64,000 nt of DNA, from assembly GCA_041570195.1 (NCBI GenBank), contig JBFFWQ010000013.1, positions 1 to 64,000 of the forward strand, in the 5' to 3' direction. Made by a program: the position numbers and the translations under genes. Numbering within the stretch: position 1 is the first letter of the stretch; every line of letters starts with the position of its first letter. The DNA comes from UBA11865 sp041570195 (lineage in GTDB: Bacteria; Chloroflexota; Anaerolineae; Promineifilales; Promineifilaceae). The notes beneath the pieces were generated by a model, which was not told the DNA's origin, searched no databases, and saw only the letters and a list, made by a program, of their open reading frames with translations. Shown here piece by piece: positions 33,601-42,063 of the stretch.

Positions 33601-34625
33601 TGCTGGATTGGGAGAAAGAACTGGTCGGCGTCTATATCTCTGAACACCCGCTAAACCGGTATCTGGAGTTGGCCCCAGAATTGGCCAGCGCCACCACCGG
33701 CGATCTGGAGGACATGGTCAACGGTCGAGGCGTGTCTGTCCTGGGCCTGCTGACTTACCTGCGTACCCATGTGACCAAGAAGGGCGACTCCATGGCCTTT
33801 GGCAGCCTGGAGGATTTGCAGGGCACGGTCGAGCTGGTCTTCTTCCCTTCCACATGGAAGCGGGTTCGATCAGCGGTCGAGGCAGACCAGGTTTATCTGG
33901 TGATAGGCAAAGTGCGGACTGAAAACGGGGACCGGGCCCAGATCATCGTCGAGCGGATCCAAAGCGACCTGACAGTTGCCCGGCCGGCCGACCCGACTCC
34001 TGACTCTGGCACACAAAGCCCGGAGCTACAAGGCCGGAGGCCACCTCCGAAACCGTCCCCGGCTCGCGAGCCCGCGAAACCAGTAGCCAATGTCGTTAAG
34101 CGAGAATCAGATTCGAACATACCAACCCGGCCGGCGCAGGAGAATGGTCTCGCTAATGCCGAGCCCCCGGCCGGATCAGCTCCGCCGAGTGCGGACGTGG
34201 CGCCTTCTGCCGCAAGCGGGATGCCGCCCCCACCACCCAATTTTGATCCGGTTGACGATGCCTTGTTCCGGCCGGCGCCGAAAGCAAGCGCTTCTCCGCC
34301 TGACCGCCCGGCAGAGACAGTTGGAAAGGTAGCGACGGGCCGGATGGAGGCGCCAGCAGAGGAACCGGCGTTGACAGGAAATCAAATCGCCCCTGTGGCC
34401 TCTCGTACGATCGTCATTCGAATACGGCCGGACGAAACCTGGCAACAGACCTGTCGCCAGGTCGTACAACTAGCCGGGCGCTACGAAGGTGGGGATGCAC
34501 TGCGCATCAGCGTCAGCGGCCGGCCGATGGCGATGGAATTTCCCAACATGAAGACGCTTTACTGCCCTGAGTTCGTTGAAGACGTCGAAAACCTGGCGGC
34601 CATCGATGGCGTGGATATCGCCTGA
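30693..34625 (+). CDS. dnaE: DNA polymerase III subunit alpha
   Basis: This is the replicative polymerase of 1310 residues. The PHP domain starts at HLHVHSEFSLLDG (about 10-22). The catalytic aspartates lie in PDIDLDYPDD (403-412). RPGPMDNIPEYVGR and the thumb and fingers follow. A helix-hairpin-helix region and an OB fold (VSVLGLLTYLRTHVTKKGD, about 1010) come after. The C terminus is unusual: a proline-rich linker of about 120 residues (nt 33975-34380) is followed by a compact domain ending VENLAAIDGVDIA, which resembles the tail of some DnaE proteins but is set far from the OB fold. There is a possible -10 TATACT at 30629. Confidence 0.95.
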   Translation: MAHDHKPFVHLHVHSEFSLLDGLSRIDDLARRAKELNMPALALTDHGTMYGTIDFYRACKRKGVKPIIGVEGYVASRTMQDRDPELDRRRYHLLLLAENQTGYQNLLKIVSAAQLEGYYYRPRTDHDYLASHSAGLIATTGCLAGEIPSAIKIGNVDKAHKLMGTYLDIFGRDRFFVELQEHSIPELTEVNKTLIEMAGRYGLRFLATNDVHYTTAQEATPHDVLLCIQTSKTLATQDRMRMSDQGYYLKSRHEMAQLFGDITGALDNSLLIAEMCDVNPEPEGYHLPIFDVPEGHTTQSYLRQLCEEGLVWRYGEARAANDETIRHRLDHELDIIHRMGFDAYFLIVWDLCQFAREQDIWFNVRGSGAGSVVAYTLGITGIDPLANGLIFERFLNPGRVSMPDIDLDYPDDRRHEMIEYTIRKYGSDKVAQIITFGTLGARAAIRDVGRALDVALPEVDVLAKQVRAVPGKPASIENTLDPDHEFYSAELARRYKEEDWVRELVDTAQSLEGVSRHASTHAAGVIISDKPLVEYAPLHRPTSGGEGDGIGVLTQWPMEIVESIGLLKVDFLGLSTLTILRRAAELIEERCAVHYTMENIPYDVGHVGPDPAKKPEALFDMLGRGEVAGVFQVEGAGMRRLMMQMRPRRFDHIVAAISLYRPGPMDNIPEYVGRMHGKREVDYHHPDLKPILEETYGILVYQEQIIRIAADMAGYAPGDADTIRKAVAKKKRALMDKHKAQFIDGSEGRGYPRETAEAVWGDIEFFARYGFNKAHAADYAVITCQTAFLKAHYPVEYMTATLSVERNNTDKVAQYLAETRRMGIAVTPPDINKSDLDFTIETEDDQPIIRYGLGAIKNAGTAAIELILDERGQNSQFEGLAEFCERVDLRRVGKRALESMIKVGVYDAWGSRPQLLEALDRMMSYSGTTFDAAAAGQMSLFGSALSGDASLAVELLSPETSLPEIDQREVLDWEKELVGVYISEHPLNRYLELAPELASATTGDLEDMVNGRGVSVLGLLTYLRTHVTKKGDSMAFGSLEDLQGTVELVFFPSTWKRVRSAVEADQVYLVIGKVRTENGDRAQIIVERIQSDLTVARPADPTPDSGTQSPELQGRRPPPKPSPAREPAKPVANVVKRESDSNIPTRPAQENGLANAEPPAGSAPPSADVAPSAASGMPPPPPNFDPVDDALFRPAPKASASPPDRPAETVGKVATGRMEAPAEEPALTGNQIAPVASRTIVIRIRPDETWQQTCRQVVQLAGRYEGGDALRISVSGRPMAMEFPNMKTLYCPEFVEDVENLAAIDGVDIA

Positions 34626-34710
34626 GCCTGGAGTATACTGGAACAACAGGCATTTTGGCGCCGGGCGGTTCAGTATTCAAAGTCGCGATGCCCGGTGAGA
34701 GGGAAACGAG

Positions 34711-35154
34711 ATGGAAGAACACAGGATTCGTGTATTAGTGGCCAAACCCGGGCTTGATGGGCACGATCGGGGCGCAAAGGTCGTGGCCCGGGCCTTACGC
34801 GATGCTGGCATGGAAGTGATCTATACTGGCCTGCGCCAGACGCCGGAGATGATCGTCGAAGCGGCTCTGCATGAGGATGTCGACGTGATCGGTCTCAGCA
34901 TACTCTCTGGCGCCCACATGGCCCTGGCGCCGCGTATCATGGAATTGATGGTCGAAAATGAAATGGACGATGTGCCACTCTTCATTGGCGGCATTATCCC
35001 CAATGATGATGTGCCGGCGCTTTTGGAGATGGGCGTGACCGGCGTCTTTGGCCCTGGAACCAGTACGGAAGAGATCATCAATAGCATCCGGACTGCAGCA
35101 CTTGAAGGACCCCACGCGGACCCATTGGGCCTGGCGGATGCGGAAAGCCAGTAG
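34711..35154 (+). CDS. Cobalamin-binding subunit of methylmalonyl-CoA-type mutase
   Basis: This 147-residue stand-alone B12-binding domain carries the DxHxxG motif in GLDGHDRGAKVVARALRDAG; the histidine coordinates cobalt. It also has VIGLSILSGAHM and LFIGGIIPNDD, the SxL and GG motifs. Such small subunits pair with a large mutase subunit encoded elsewhere to interconvert methylmalonyl-CoA and succinyl-CoA, or related acyl-CoA isomers. The large subunit is not in this window. The MeaB-type GTPase follows after 33 nt, supporting this role. Confidence 0.87.
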   Translation: MEEHRIRVLVAKPGLDGHDRGAKVVARALRDAGMEVIYTGLRQTPEMIVEAALHEDVDVIGLSILSGAHMALAPRIMELMVENEMDDVPLFIGGIIPNDDVPALLEMGVTGVFGPGTSTEEIINSIRTAALEGPHADPLGLADAESQ

Positions 35155-35187
35155 CAGACGCCAGGTAAGGGCGATAAACCGCCAGAC

Positions 35188-36207
35188 GTGAAGAAGTTGA
35201 TTGAACAGGCCATGGCCGGCCGGCGTAGAGCCTTGGCTCGGTTAATGACCCTGGTTGAAAACGACGAGGAAGCGGCTCGAATGATAGTTCCAGCCGTCTA
35301 TGCCGAGACGGGGCGCGCGCATCTGATCGGCGTTACCGGCTCGCCAGGATCAGGCAAAAGCACCCTGGTAAACGAGATGGCCAAGGCGCTGCGCGAAAGC
35401 GGCCAATTGGTCGGCATTGTGGCCGTCGATCCCAGCAGCCCATTCAGCGGCGGAGCCCTTCTTGGTGACCGGGTGCGCATGCGCGATCTTTCTGGCGATA
35501 AGGGTATCTTCATTCGCAGCATGGCCTCACGCGGCAGCCTTGGTGGATTGGCTCGTACGACCGGCAACGTGGTTCGCCTGTTGGACGCGGTCGGATACGA
35601 CACGATATTGATCGAAACCGTGGGCGCCGGCCAAGCGGAGGTGGATATCGCCAGCGCAGCGCACACGACCCTGGTGATCGAGGCTCCGGGCATGGGCGAC
35701 GAGATTCAAACTATCAAAGCTGGCATTCTGGAAATCGCCGATATTCTTGTGGTCAATAAGGCCGACCGTCCGGGCGCCGAGCGCACCATTCGCGCGCTTA
35801 AGGCGATGCTGCAAATGGGTGCCGGTGGCCGGCAAAGCGGCCACGTCGACCATCATGGCCGGATGATGGTCGCCGGCCGCTTGGGTGATGGCGACGGCGA
35901 AGTTGGCGGAGGCAAGTGGCGCGTGCCGGTGGTGCCCACAGTCGCGACAGAAGGCGAGGGAATCGTTGAGCTTATGGACTCAGTTGCCGCGCACCAGAAC
36001 CAGCTCAAGGCTGGCGGGGGGTGGCGGGCCCGCGAATTGGCCCGCAGCAGGCAGGAAATTGGGCAGCTGCTGCAGGCTGAGTTCATGGTTCGTCTGCAGG
36101 AGACAGTGTCGCCGACCGAGCGCGAGACGCTGATCGCGGCCGTGGCCGAGCGGGAAATAGACCCCTATTCGGCGGTAGACCGGCTTTTTGCCAGGAGTAA
36201 TGGCTAG
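35188..36207 (+). CDS. meaB: Methylmalonyl-CoA mutase-associated GTPase (MeaB/ArgK family)
   Basis: This G-protein chaperone loads and protects the cobalamin cofactor of acyl-CoA mutases. Walker A is GSPGSGKSTLVNEMA (about residues 52-66), the Mg2+ Asp lies in VAVDPSSPFSGGALLGDR, and the switch region in ILIETVGAGQAEVDIA. VVNKADRPGAERT supplies the NKxD base-specificity motif. The loop after it is Gly/His-rich (QSGHVDHHGRMM), a variable region in the family. It starts with GTG and lies directly behind its cobalamin-binding partner. Confidence 0.9.
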   Translation: MKKLIEQAMAGRRRALARLMTLVENDEEAARMIVPAVYAETGRAHLIGVTGSPGSGKSTLVNEMAKALRESGQLVGIVAVDPSSPFSGGALLGDRVRMRDLSGDKGIFIRSMASRGSLGGLARTTGNVVRLLDAVGYDTILIETVGAGQAEVDIASAAHTTLVIEAPGMGDEIQTIKAGILEIADILVVNKADRPGAERTIRALKAMLQMGAGGRQSGHVDHHGRMMVAGRLGDGDGEVGGGKWRVPVVPTVATEGEGIVELMDSVAAHQNQLKAGGGWRARELARSRQEIGQLLQAEFMVRLQETVSPTERETLIAAVAEREIDPYSAVDRLFARSNG

Positions 36208-36218
36208 GGAGTGATGAG

Positions 36219-37178
36219 ATGTCAGGCATATCAGGCTACGGAGATATTAAGCTATATGCAGGTCGAGGCTGCCCGGAACTGGCGCAACGCATTGCCGATT
36301 ACATTGGCGTCCCGTTGAGTCCGTGGGAAATCATTGACTTCGCCAATGAAAACATCTGGATCAAGCTTCCGGAAAGCGTTCGCGGTCAGGACGTCTTTCT
36401 GATTCAGAGCCAGTGCCGGCCGGTTCACCGCAACGTGATGGAGTCGCTCATCGCCGTCGACTGCGTTAATCGTGACTCGGCTGGCCGCATTAATCTGCTA
36501 GCGCCGTACCTGGCTTATTCGCAGAGCGATAAGAAGGATCAGCCCCGGGTGCCCATAGCCGCCCGGCTGTTGGCCGACATGATTGAAGTGGCCGGCACAG
36601 ACCGCTGGATGACCCTCGATCTGCACGCGGGCCAGATACAGGGCTTTTATCGAATACCGGGTGATTCATTAACGGCATTTCACATCCTGGTCGACTACTT
36701 CGGCCGCAAGGATTTGAGCAACACGGTGGTCGTCACGCCTGACCTGGGCTTTGCCAAGCGAGGCCGCAACTACGCCGCGGTTCTGCGTTTGCCGCTGGCG
36801 TTTGTGGAAAAGCGGCGGATCGAAACTGGCAACGGCCGGGAGGCGCTTACGCTCATCGGCGACGTGGAGGATAAGGATGTGATCATCGTCGACGACCTGG
36901 TCGACACGGCCGGTTCCATTATGCAGGCCGTGGAGACGGTCAAAAAGAACGGGGCCCGCGACGTGTACCTGTCCTTCGTGCACCCGGTACTGTCAGATCC
37001 GGCCGTCGATAGGTTGCGGAATTTACCCATCAAGGAAATCGTCTGCACTGATACGATCCCCATCCCCGAAAACAAGATGTTGCCCAATATCACCGTGTTG
37101 ACAGTCTCCGAACTGCTGGCCGAAGTGATAATTCGCAGCCACGAAGGCCGCAGCGTGGGCGAGCTGTTCAACGAGTGA
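36219..37178 (+). CDS. prs: Ribose-phosphate pyrophosphokinase
   Basis: The enzyme makes PRPP from ribose 5-phosphate and ATP for nucleotide, His and Trp synthesis. Conserved blocks are VFLIQSQCRPVHRN, PYLAYSQSDKKDQPRVPIA, LDLHAGQIQGFY and VTPDLGFAKRGRNYA. The PRPP-binding loop VIIVDDLVDTAGSI is at about residues 221-234. The length of 319 is normal. It lies 11 nt behind meaB. An 8-bp inverted repeat with a 1-nt loop (near 37182-37198) follows its stop and may end transcription, but has no T-run. Confidence 0.9.
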   Translation: MSGISGYGDIKLYAGRGCPELAQRIADYIGVPLSPWEIIDFANENIWIKLPESVRGQDVFLIQSQCRPVHRNVMESLIAVDCVNRDSAGRINLLAPYLAYSQSDKKDQPRVPIAARLLADMIEVAGTDRWMTLDLHAGQIQGFYRIPGDSLTAFHILVDYFGRKDLSNTVVVTPDLGFAKRGRNYAAVLRLPLAFVEKRRIETGNGREALTLIGDVEDKDVIIVDDLVDTAGSIMQAVETVKKNGARDVYLSFVHPVLSDPAVDRLRNLPIKEIVCTDTIPIPENKMLPNITVLTVSELLAEVIIRSHEGRSVGELFNE

Positions 37179-37237
37179 TCGCGCCAACGCCGTTGGCGTC
37201 GACGCTGGCCTTCGACATTAACACTCACTAATTGGGA

Positions 37238-37266
37238 TTCGGACAACAGTCGCGGTCGACTATAAT
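37238..37266 (+). promoter_or_regulatory. Promoter of secA (leaderless)
   Basis: A perfect -10 TATAAT (37261-37266) is preceded at exactly 17 nt by a weak -35 TTCGGA (37238-37243). Only 8 nt separate the -10 from the secA ATG, and there is no Shine-Dalgarno sequence. Confidence 0.5.
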
Positions 37267-37274
37267 AGGTAGTT

Positions 37275-40200
37275 ATGTTCAAGAAACTTGTACGATCAAT
37301 CGTTGGCGACCCAACACAGAAATACCTGGACAGTCTCAAGCCCATTGTGGTTGATGTTAGCGATCGCGAAGCAGAGTTGCAGTCGCTCTCCGACGCAGAA
37401 CTCCGGAGTCGTTCCGCCGAACTGCGGGCCCGAGTAGAGGAAGGCGCCGAGCTGGAAGAGGTGCTGCCCGAAGCCTTCGCCCTGGTACGCGAGGCCTCGG
37501 TGCGAACGACCGGATTGCGACACTATGATGTGCAAATCATGGGCGGCGTCCTACTATTCCGGGGCGAAGTCGTGGAAATGAGAACCGGCGAAGGAAAGAC
37601 GTTGGTGGCGACGTTGCCGCTGTATCTGAATGCCCTGGCCGGCCGCGGTGCGCACCTGGTCACCGTCAACGAATACCTGGCCCGGCGTGATGGCGGCTGG
37701 ATGGGCAAGATCTATCATTTGCTAGGTTTGTCCGTCGCCTGCATTGGCCCGCAGAGATTTTCGGCCTTGTATGATCCGGATTACGTGAATCCGGGCACCG
37801 AACTGGAAGATGAGCGCCTGGTTCACTGGCGGCCATGCACCCGAAGCGAGGCCTACCTGGCCGACATCACCTACGGCATCAGCAGCGAGTATGGCTTTGA
37901 CTATCTGCGCGATAACATGGTCAAGGATCCGGCCGACCTGGTGCAGCGGGAATTGCACTACGCAATCGTCGACGAGGCTGACAACGTATTGATCGACGAG
38001 GCGCGAACGCCGTTGATCATCTCCGGCCCGGTCGACAGGGCCAGCCAGGATTACGTGCGCTTTGCTCAGATCGTGCGCGGATTGAAGAAAAACACGGCCG
38101 ACGAAGATGATGAGCCGAATGGCCATTACGACATCGACGAGAAGAGTCGCAGCATCAATTTGACCGAGATGGGCATCGCCGAGATCGAGCGCCGTATCGA
38201 CGAGATCGATGCCGAGGCCGGCGACAGCCTGTACGATCCGCGCTTCTTCCATCTCACCTATTTCGTGGACAACGCCTTGAAGGCGCAGTACATGTTCCAC
38301 CGCAACAAGCAGTACGTGACCCAGGGCGGCGAAGTGATCATCGTCGACGATTTCACCGGCCGGCTAATGCCCGGCCGCCGTTATTCCGATGGCCTTCATG
38401 AGGCGATTGAGGCCAAGGAAGGCGTCCAAGTCCAGCGCGAGAACGTGACCGTGGCCACGATCACGTTGCAGAATTATTTTCGCCTGTACGAGAAACTGGC
38501 CGGTATGACGGCTACGGCCTTGACCGACGCCGAGGAGTTTCACGAGATTTACACCCTGGACGTGACGCCGCTGCCGACCAACGTCGACTACATCGTCGAG
38601 ACGGCGTCCATGGAACTCGAAGAACGGCAGCGAAAAGTGGAGGGCACGGACGAGATCTATTGGGTACGGGCCGACGATCCGGAGCAGCGGGTCTTCGCCC
38701 GGCGCATTGACTTCGCCGACCAGGTTTATGGTACGACCGAGGCCAAGGACCAGGCCATCATCGACGAGATCGTCCGCGTGCGTAAGACGGGCCGGCCGAT
38801 CCTGGTTGGCACGACGTCGGTTGAACATTCCGAAGCCATCGACAATATGCTAAGTAAGAGAGGCATCGATCATGCTGTTTTGAACGCCAAGCGCCATCAG
38901 TCGGAGGCGTTGATCGTGGCCCAGGCCGGTCGCAAACAGGCGGTGACGATTTCCACCAATATGGCCGGCCGTGGCACGGATATCCTGCTGGGCGGCAACG
39001 CCGAGGGCATGGCGGCCCAGATCTTGGAAGATCGCCTGATCACCCGCGAAGACATGGTCTTGCTGGCCGGACAGCTGTTGAGCAAGGATGCCGAAACTGC
39101 CCGGGCATATGCCGACCGGCATCCGAAGTTGACGCCGGACCTGGTGGGTATGCTCCAGGAGACGAAAGACGATTTAGACGACAAACGGGCCAAGATCGAG
39201 GAAGATGGACTGGTTAACTTCCTGGCCCGTGATTTGATGACGTCCTACCAGATTGACTTCACCGAGACGCGGCATGCGCTGCGTCTGGTGCGTTCTAACC
39301 GCATGGCCGAAGCCCGCGACTTCCTTACCGAGCTTGAACGGGATGTGGCCCTGGTCGACGATGCCGCGCGGCTGATGGCCTTGCACGATGGCTTCCAGGC
39401 AACCAGAGACGACGTCCATCGCAAAGCCCGATTCCTGGCCGAGGTCACATTTGACAAATTGTATAGCGCCCGGGCAGCCCTTATCCGGGCTGTCATGCAC
39501 GACGAGGACGAAGAAGCGCAGGAGTTGGTTTCAACCATCCCTGGATTGCCGGCCGAGACCATCGACTGGATCAAGGATATCCGGGCCAACCGCGAAGAGG
39601 AGCGAGAGGAAGTCTGGCGCCTGGGGGGACTGCACGTCATCGGCTCTGAGCGCCACGAATCACGCCGGATCGACAACCAGCTTCGCGGCCGGGCTGCGCG
39701 CCAGGGCGATCCTGGTTCATCCCGTTTCTTTCTGTCGCTGGAAGACGACCTGATGTTGCGCTTTGGCGGCGAGCGGCTACGGGGATTTATGAGCCGGACC
39801 AATATCCCGGACGACATGCCCATTGAAAGCGGCCTCCTGGACCGGATCATTGAGAGTTCCCAGGAGCGCATCGAAGGCTACAACTTTGACATTCGTAAAA
39901 ACGTGGTCGAGTATGACGACGTGATGAGCAAGCAGCGCGATGCCATTTATGGTGAGCGGCGTGCTATCTTGATGAGCGAAGACGTGGACCTGGACACGCG
40001 CGTGCTTGATGCTTTCGACCGGGCCATCGACCAATTGGTTCAGGATTACCTGGAAAATTACGCGGACTTTGTCCGAGGCGAAATCGATCGGGCCATTCTC
40101 ACCTTCAGCACCGACGCCACAGACACGATTAACGCCTATGGCGTGCTGGTGCGAATGCGCGGCCTGTTGCCCGGCGTGACCAAACTGGATCGGGCCGAAA

Positions 40201-41186
40201 TGGCCGACGTTTCGGCCAAGGAGCTGGTCGATTTCCTTATGGGGCTGGTTGAGGAGAACCTGGAGAACAGCGAGAATCTGCTGCAATTCATTCGAGCCGC
40301 CAGTCGCCTGATTCCTTTGCTGCCGCCGGTGCCCAATCTGGCCGGAATTCTGGCCAACCAACGCTCGGGCCAATTGTCGTTGGTTCGAGAACGGGTCCGC
40401 CGCGAATTTGTCGAACAGGTCGAAAGGATCTTCAATGACTTCTTGGTAGAGTACGTGGAAGAAGGAGAACGGGCCGAGCTGTGGCAGCAGACGGCCGACC
40501 GCTTCACGGCCATCTTCGAGGGGTTCCGGGTCGAAGGCCTGTCGCGCAAAGCGGTGTTGGCCCAGCAAAGCGACTTCAGGCGCCAGTGCGACGAGGCGCT
40601 CCGAGACATGTTGAAGGCCAGCCTCTTTGCCTTGGACAATGAACAGTTGGCAGAATCATTGGCCGAGTATGTGCATCGCCAGAGCGAACGCTGGCGGGAG
40701 CAGATTGGCGAAGATGCGCACCTCGACTTCCAGCGATTGCTCTTGCTACAAGCTATTGACGGCGAGTGGCGCGATTACCTAATTGCCATGGATGACCTGC
40801 GGCGCGAAATAGGCCTGGAGGCCATCGCCCAACGAGATCCGAAAGTCGAGTACAAGCGTCGTTCGTACCAGATGTTCGCCGATATGCGCAACAAGATCGA
40901 CGAGACCGTGGTGGACAATTACTTCCGGCGAATCGCCAGCCACCAGGCCTATATCCGGCAACAGGAAGAAGCGGCCGATCGTCAGGCGCAGCTCATCAAG
41001 GCCGGCTACCAGGTAGTCAGGCGGGAAAAAGGCAAGGGGGTGGAATTGCGCCGCGATGCGCCCAAGGTGGGGCGCAACGATCCGTGTCCGTGTGGCAGCG
41101 GCAAAAAATATAAGCACTGCCATATGCGATCGGATCAGGCAGCGGCCAAAGGTGGTGGGCGACGATCCAAAGCGGCCGCCAGATGA
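37275..41186 (+). CDS. secA: Preprotein translocase ATPase SecA, long form
   Basis: SecA drives proteins through SecYEG. Walker A MRTGEGKT is at residues 102-109 and the DEAD-box VDEADNVLIDEAR starts near 233. TNMAGRGTDILLGGNAEG is motif VI/V of the second motor domain. The zinc-binding C terminus CPCGSGKKYKHCH (1271-1283) also binds SecB or ribosome. At 1303 residues it exceeds the 850-900 of most bacteria. An insertion of about 200 residues splits the second motor domain, between GGNAEG and WRLGGLHVIGSERHESRR. A further extended helical scaffold lies near residues 1000-1130. Long SecA proteins of this kind are seen in Chloroflexota. Confidence 0.95.
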   Translation: MFKKLVRSIVGDPTQKYLDSLKPIVVDVSDREAELQSLSDAELRSRSAELRARVEEGAELEEVLPEAFALVREASVRTTGLRHYDVQIMGGVLLFRGEVVEMRTGEGKTLVATLPLYLNALAGRGAHLVTVNEYLARRDGGWMGKIYHLLGLSVACIGPQRFSALYDPDYVNPGTELEDERLVHWRPCTRSEAYLADITYGISSEYGFDYLRDNMVKDPADLVQRELHYAIVDEADNVLIDEARTPLIISGPVDRASQDYVRFAQIVRGLKKNTADEDDEPNGHYDIDEKSRSINLTEMGIAEIERRIDEIDAEAGDSLYDPRFFHLTYFVDNALKAQYMFHRNKQYVTQGGEVIIVDDFTGRLMPGRRYSDGLHEAIEAKEGVQVQRENVTVATITLQNYFRLYEKLAGMTATALTDAEEFHEIYTLDVTPLPTNVDYIVETASMELEERQRKVEGTDEIYWVRADDPEQRVFARRIDFADQVYGTTEAKDQAIIDEIVRVRKTGRPILVGTTSVEHSEAIDNMLSKRGIDHAVLNAKRHQSEALIVAQAGRKQAVTISTNMAGRGTDILLGGNAEGMAAQILEDRLITREDMVLLAGQLLSKDAETARAYADRHPKLTPDLVGMLQETKDDLDDKRAKIEEDGLVNFLARDLMTSYQIDFTETRHALRLVRSNRMAEARDFLTELERDVALVDDAARLMALHDGFQATRDDVHRKARFLAEVTFDKLYSARAALIRAVMHDEDEEAQELVSTIPGLPAETIDWIKDIRANREEEREEVWRLGGLHVIGSERHESRRIDNQLRGRAARQGDPGSSRFFLSLEDDLMLRFGGERLRGFMSRTNIPDDMPIESGLLDRIIESSQERIEGYNFDIRKNVVEYDDVMSKQRDAIYGERRAILMSEDVDLDTRVLDAFDRAIDQLVQDYLENYADFVRGEIDRAILTFSTDATDTINAYGVLVRMRGLLPGVTKLDRAEMADVSAKELVDFLMGLVEENLENSENLLQFIRAASRLIPLLPPVPNLAGILANQRSGQLSLVRERVRREFVEQVERIFNDFLVEYVEEGERAELWQQTADRFTAIFEGFRVEGLSRKAVLAQQSDFRRQCDEALRDMLKASLFALDNEQLAESLAEYVHRQSERWREQIGEDAHLDFQRLLLLQAIDGEWRDYLIAMDDLRREIGLEAIAQRDPKVEYKRRSYQMFADMRNKIDETVVDNYFRRIASHQAYIRQQEEAADRQAQLIKAGYQVVRREKGKGVELRRDAPKVGRNDPCPCGSGKKYKHCHMRSDQAAAKGGGRRSKAAAR

Positions 41187-41268
41187 TCAACCGCGATTCC
41201 TATTTCCCTGGATACTCCGCTGGGAAGCCTGACCTAGTATCGTGATAGTTTCCGGGGAAATCTCTGTT

Positions 41269-41835
41269 CTAAGTCCTGTCCCACTCGCTTAGGGCAGCCC
41301 GGATGGCCTTGCGAATGGCGACATCCTCGATCATATCCGGCCGCTCGTAGATCCGGCCGTCGGCGATGATATTCAGATTGCCGCTCGTGTCTTGCTCCAG
41401 CTTCACCATATGTCCGGCCAGTGCCGGGTCGGCCGCCAGGTGCTTCTGGATGAGCGGATTGATCTGGTCAGGAATGCTGAGAGGCTCGGGTTCTGCCGCG
41501 AGGGCCTCCGGGGCAGCCGTCTCGACAAGCAAAGCGACCTGTTGCTGTTCGACCGCCTGTTCAAAAACTGCCTGGCGCTCTTCCAACGTGGTCGGGAGCT
41601 CGCTTCCGGCTGGCCCAGGCCCGGCGGCCACAGGCGGCGCCAGACCGGCGCGAACCAGGCTCTCGTAACCGCCGGCAAAAACGACCAATTCGGCGATGGC
41701 GGCATTGATCATGCGCCGGGCGGCATCGTCGGTCACGTCGTCGATGGACTCGTAGCGGCCGCCAACGGCGCCGACGACCAATTTGCCCATGGGTGGGACT
41801 CTGGATACGGACATTACGACGATTTCATTATCCAT
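41269..41835 (-). CDS. Hypothetical protein
   Basis: This 188-residue soluble protein has no family I recognise. The N-terminal ~60 residues look like a compact alpha/beta domain (VVMSVSRVPPMGKLVVGAVGG). An alanine/proline/glutamate-rich linker is followed by a C-terminal segment KLEQDTSGNLNIIADGRIYE. A GGAG site precedes the ATG. It is convergent with secA and lies behind a repeat-rich gap. Confidence 0.6.
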   Translation of the reverse strand: MDNEIVVMSVSRVPPMGKLVVGAVGGRYESIDDVTDDAARRMINAAIAELVVFAGGYESLVRAGLAPPVAAGPGPAGSELPTTLEERQAVFEQAVEQQQVALLVETAAPEALAAEPEPLSIPDQINPLIQKHLAADPALAGHMVKLEQDTSGNLNIIADGRIYERPDMIEDVAIRKAIRAALSEWDRT

Positions 41836-41855
41836 ATGCCTGCTCCTTCAAAAAT

Positions 41856-42007
41856 GGCCTTCAGCTTTCAGCTTTGTGGCTTCCAGCGGTCGGCGATCTG
41901 CATGCATGGCGGTGTGCCCGCGGCGTGTATCGTCTCCTCGGAAGTTAGCGATTAGCAATGTGCGGCTAGCTGTCAGCCGATTGCTTTCAGCCGTCAGTCT
42001 TCAGTCA
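41856..42007. repeat. Intergenic TTTCAGC/TTAGCGATTAGC repeat cluster
   Basis: The gap between mutM and the hypothetical gene carries CCTTCAGCTTTCAGCTTT, TTAGCGATTAGC, GCTAGCTGTCAGCC, GCTTTCAGCCGTCAG and TCTTCAGTC. These are the same degenerate units as at 14538-14697. Confidence 0.5.
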
Positions 42008-42063
42008 AAGAATAACTCTTTCTTACCGGCCTGTTCAATGGTACATTGATACTCGCCTGCTGG

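Noticed and set aside
37182..37198. Inverted repeat CGCCAACG-C-CGTTGGCG after prs as a terminator
   Set aside because: The 1-nt loop and the missing T-run make a terminator call unsafe; it is mentioned only under prs.
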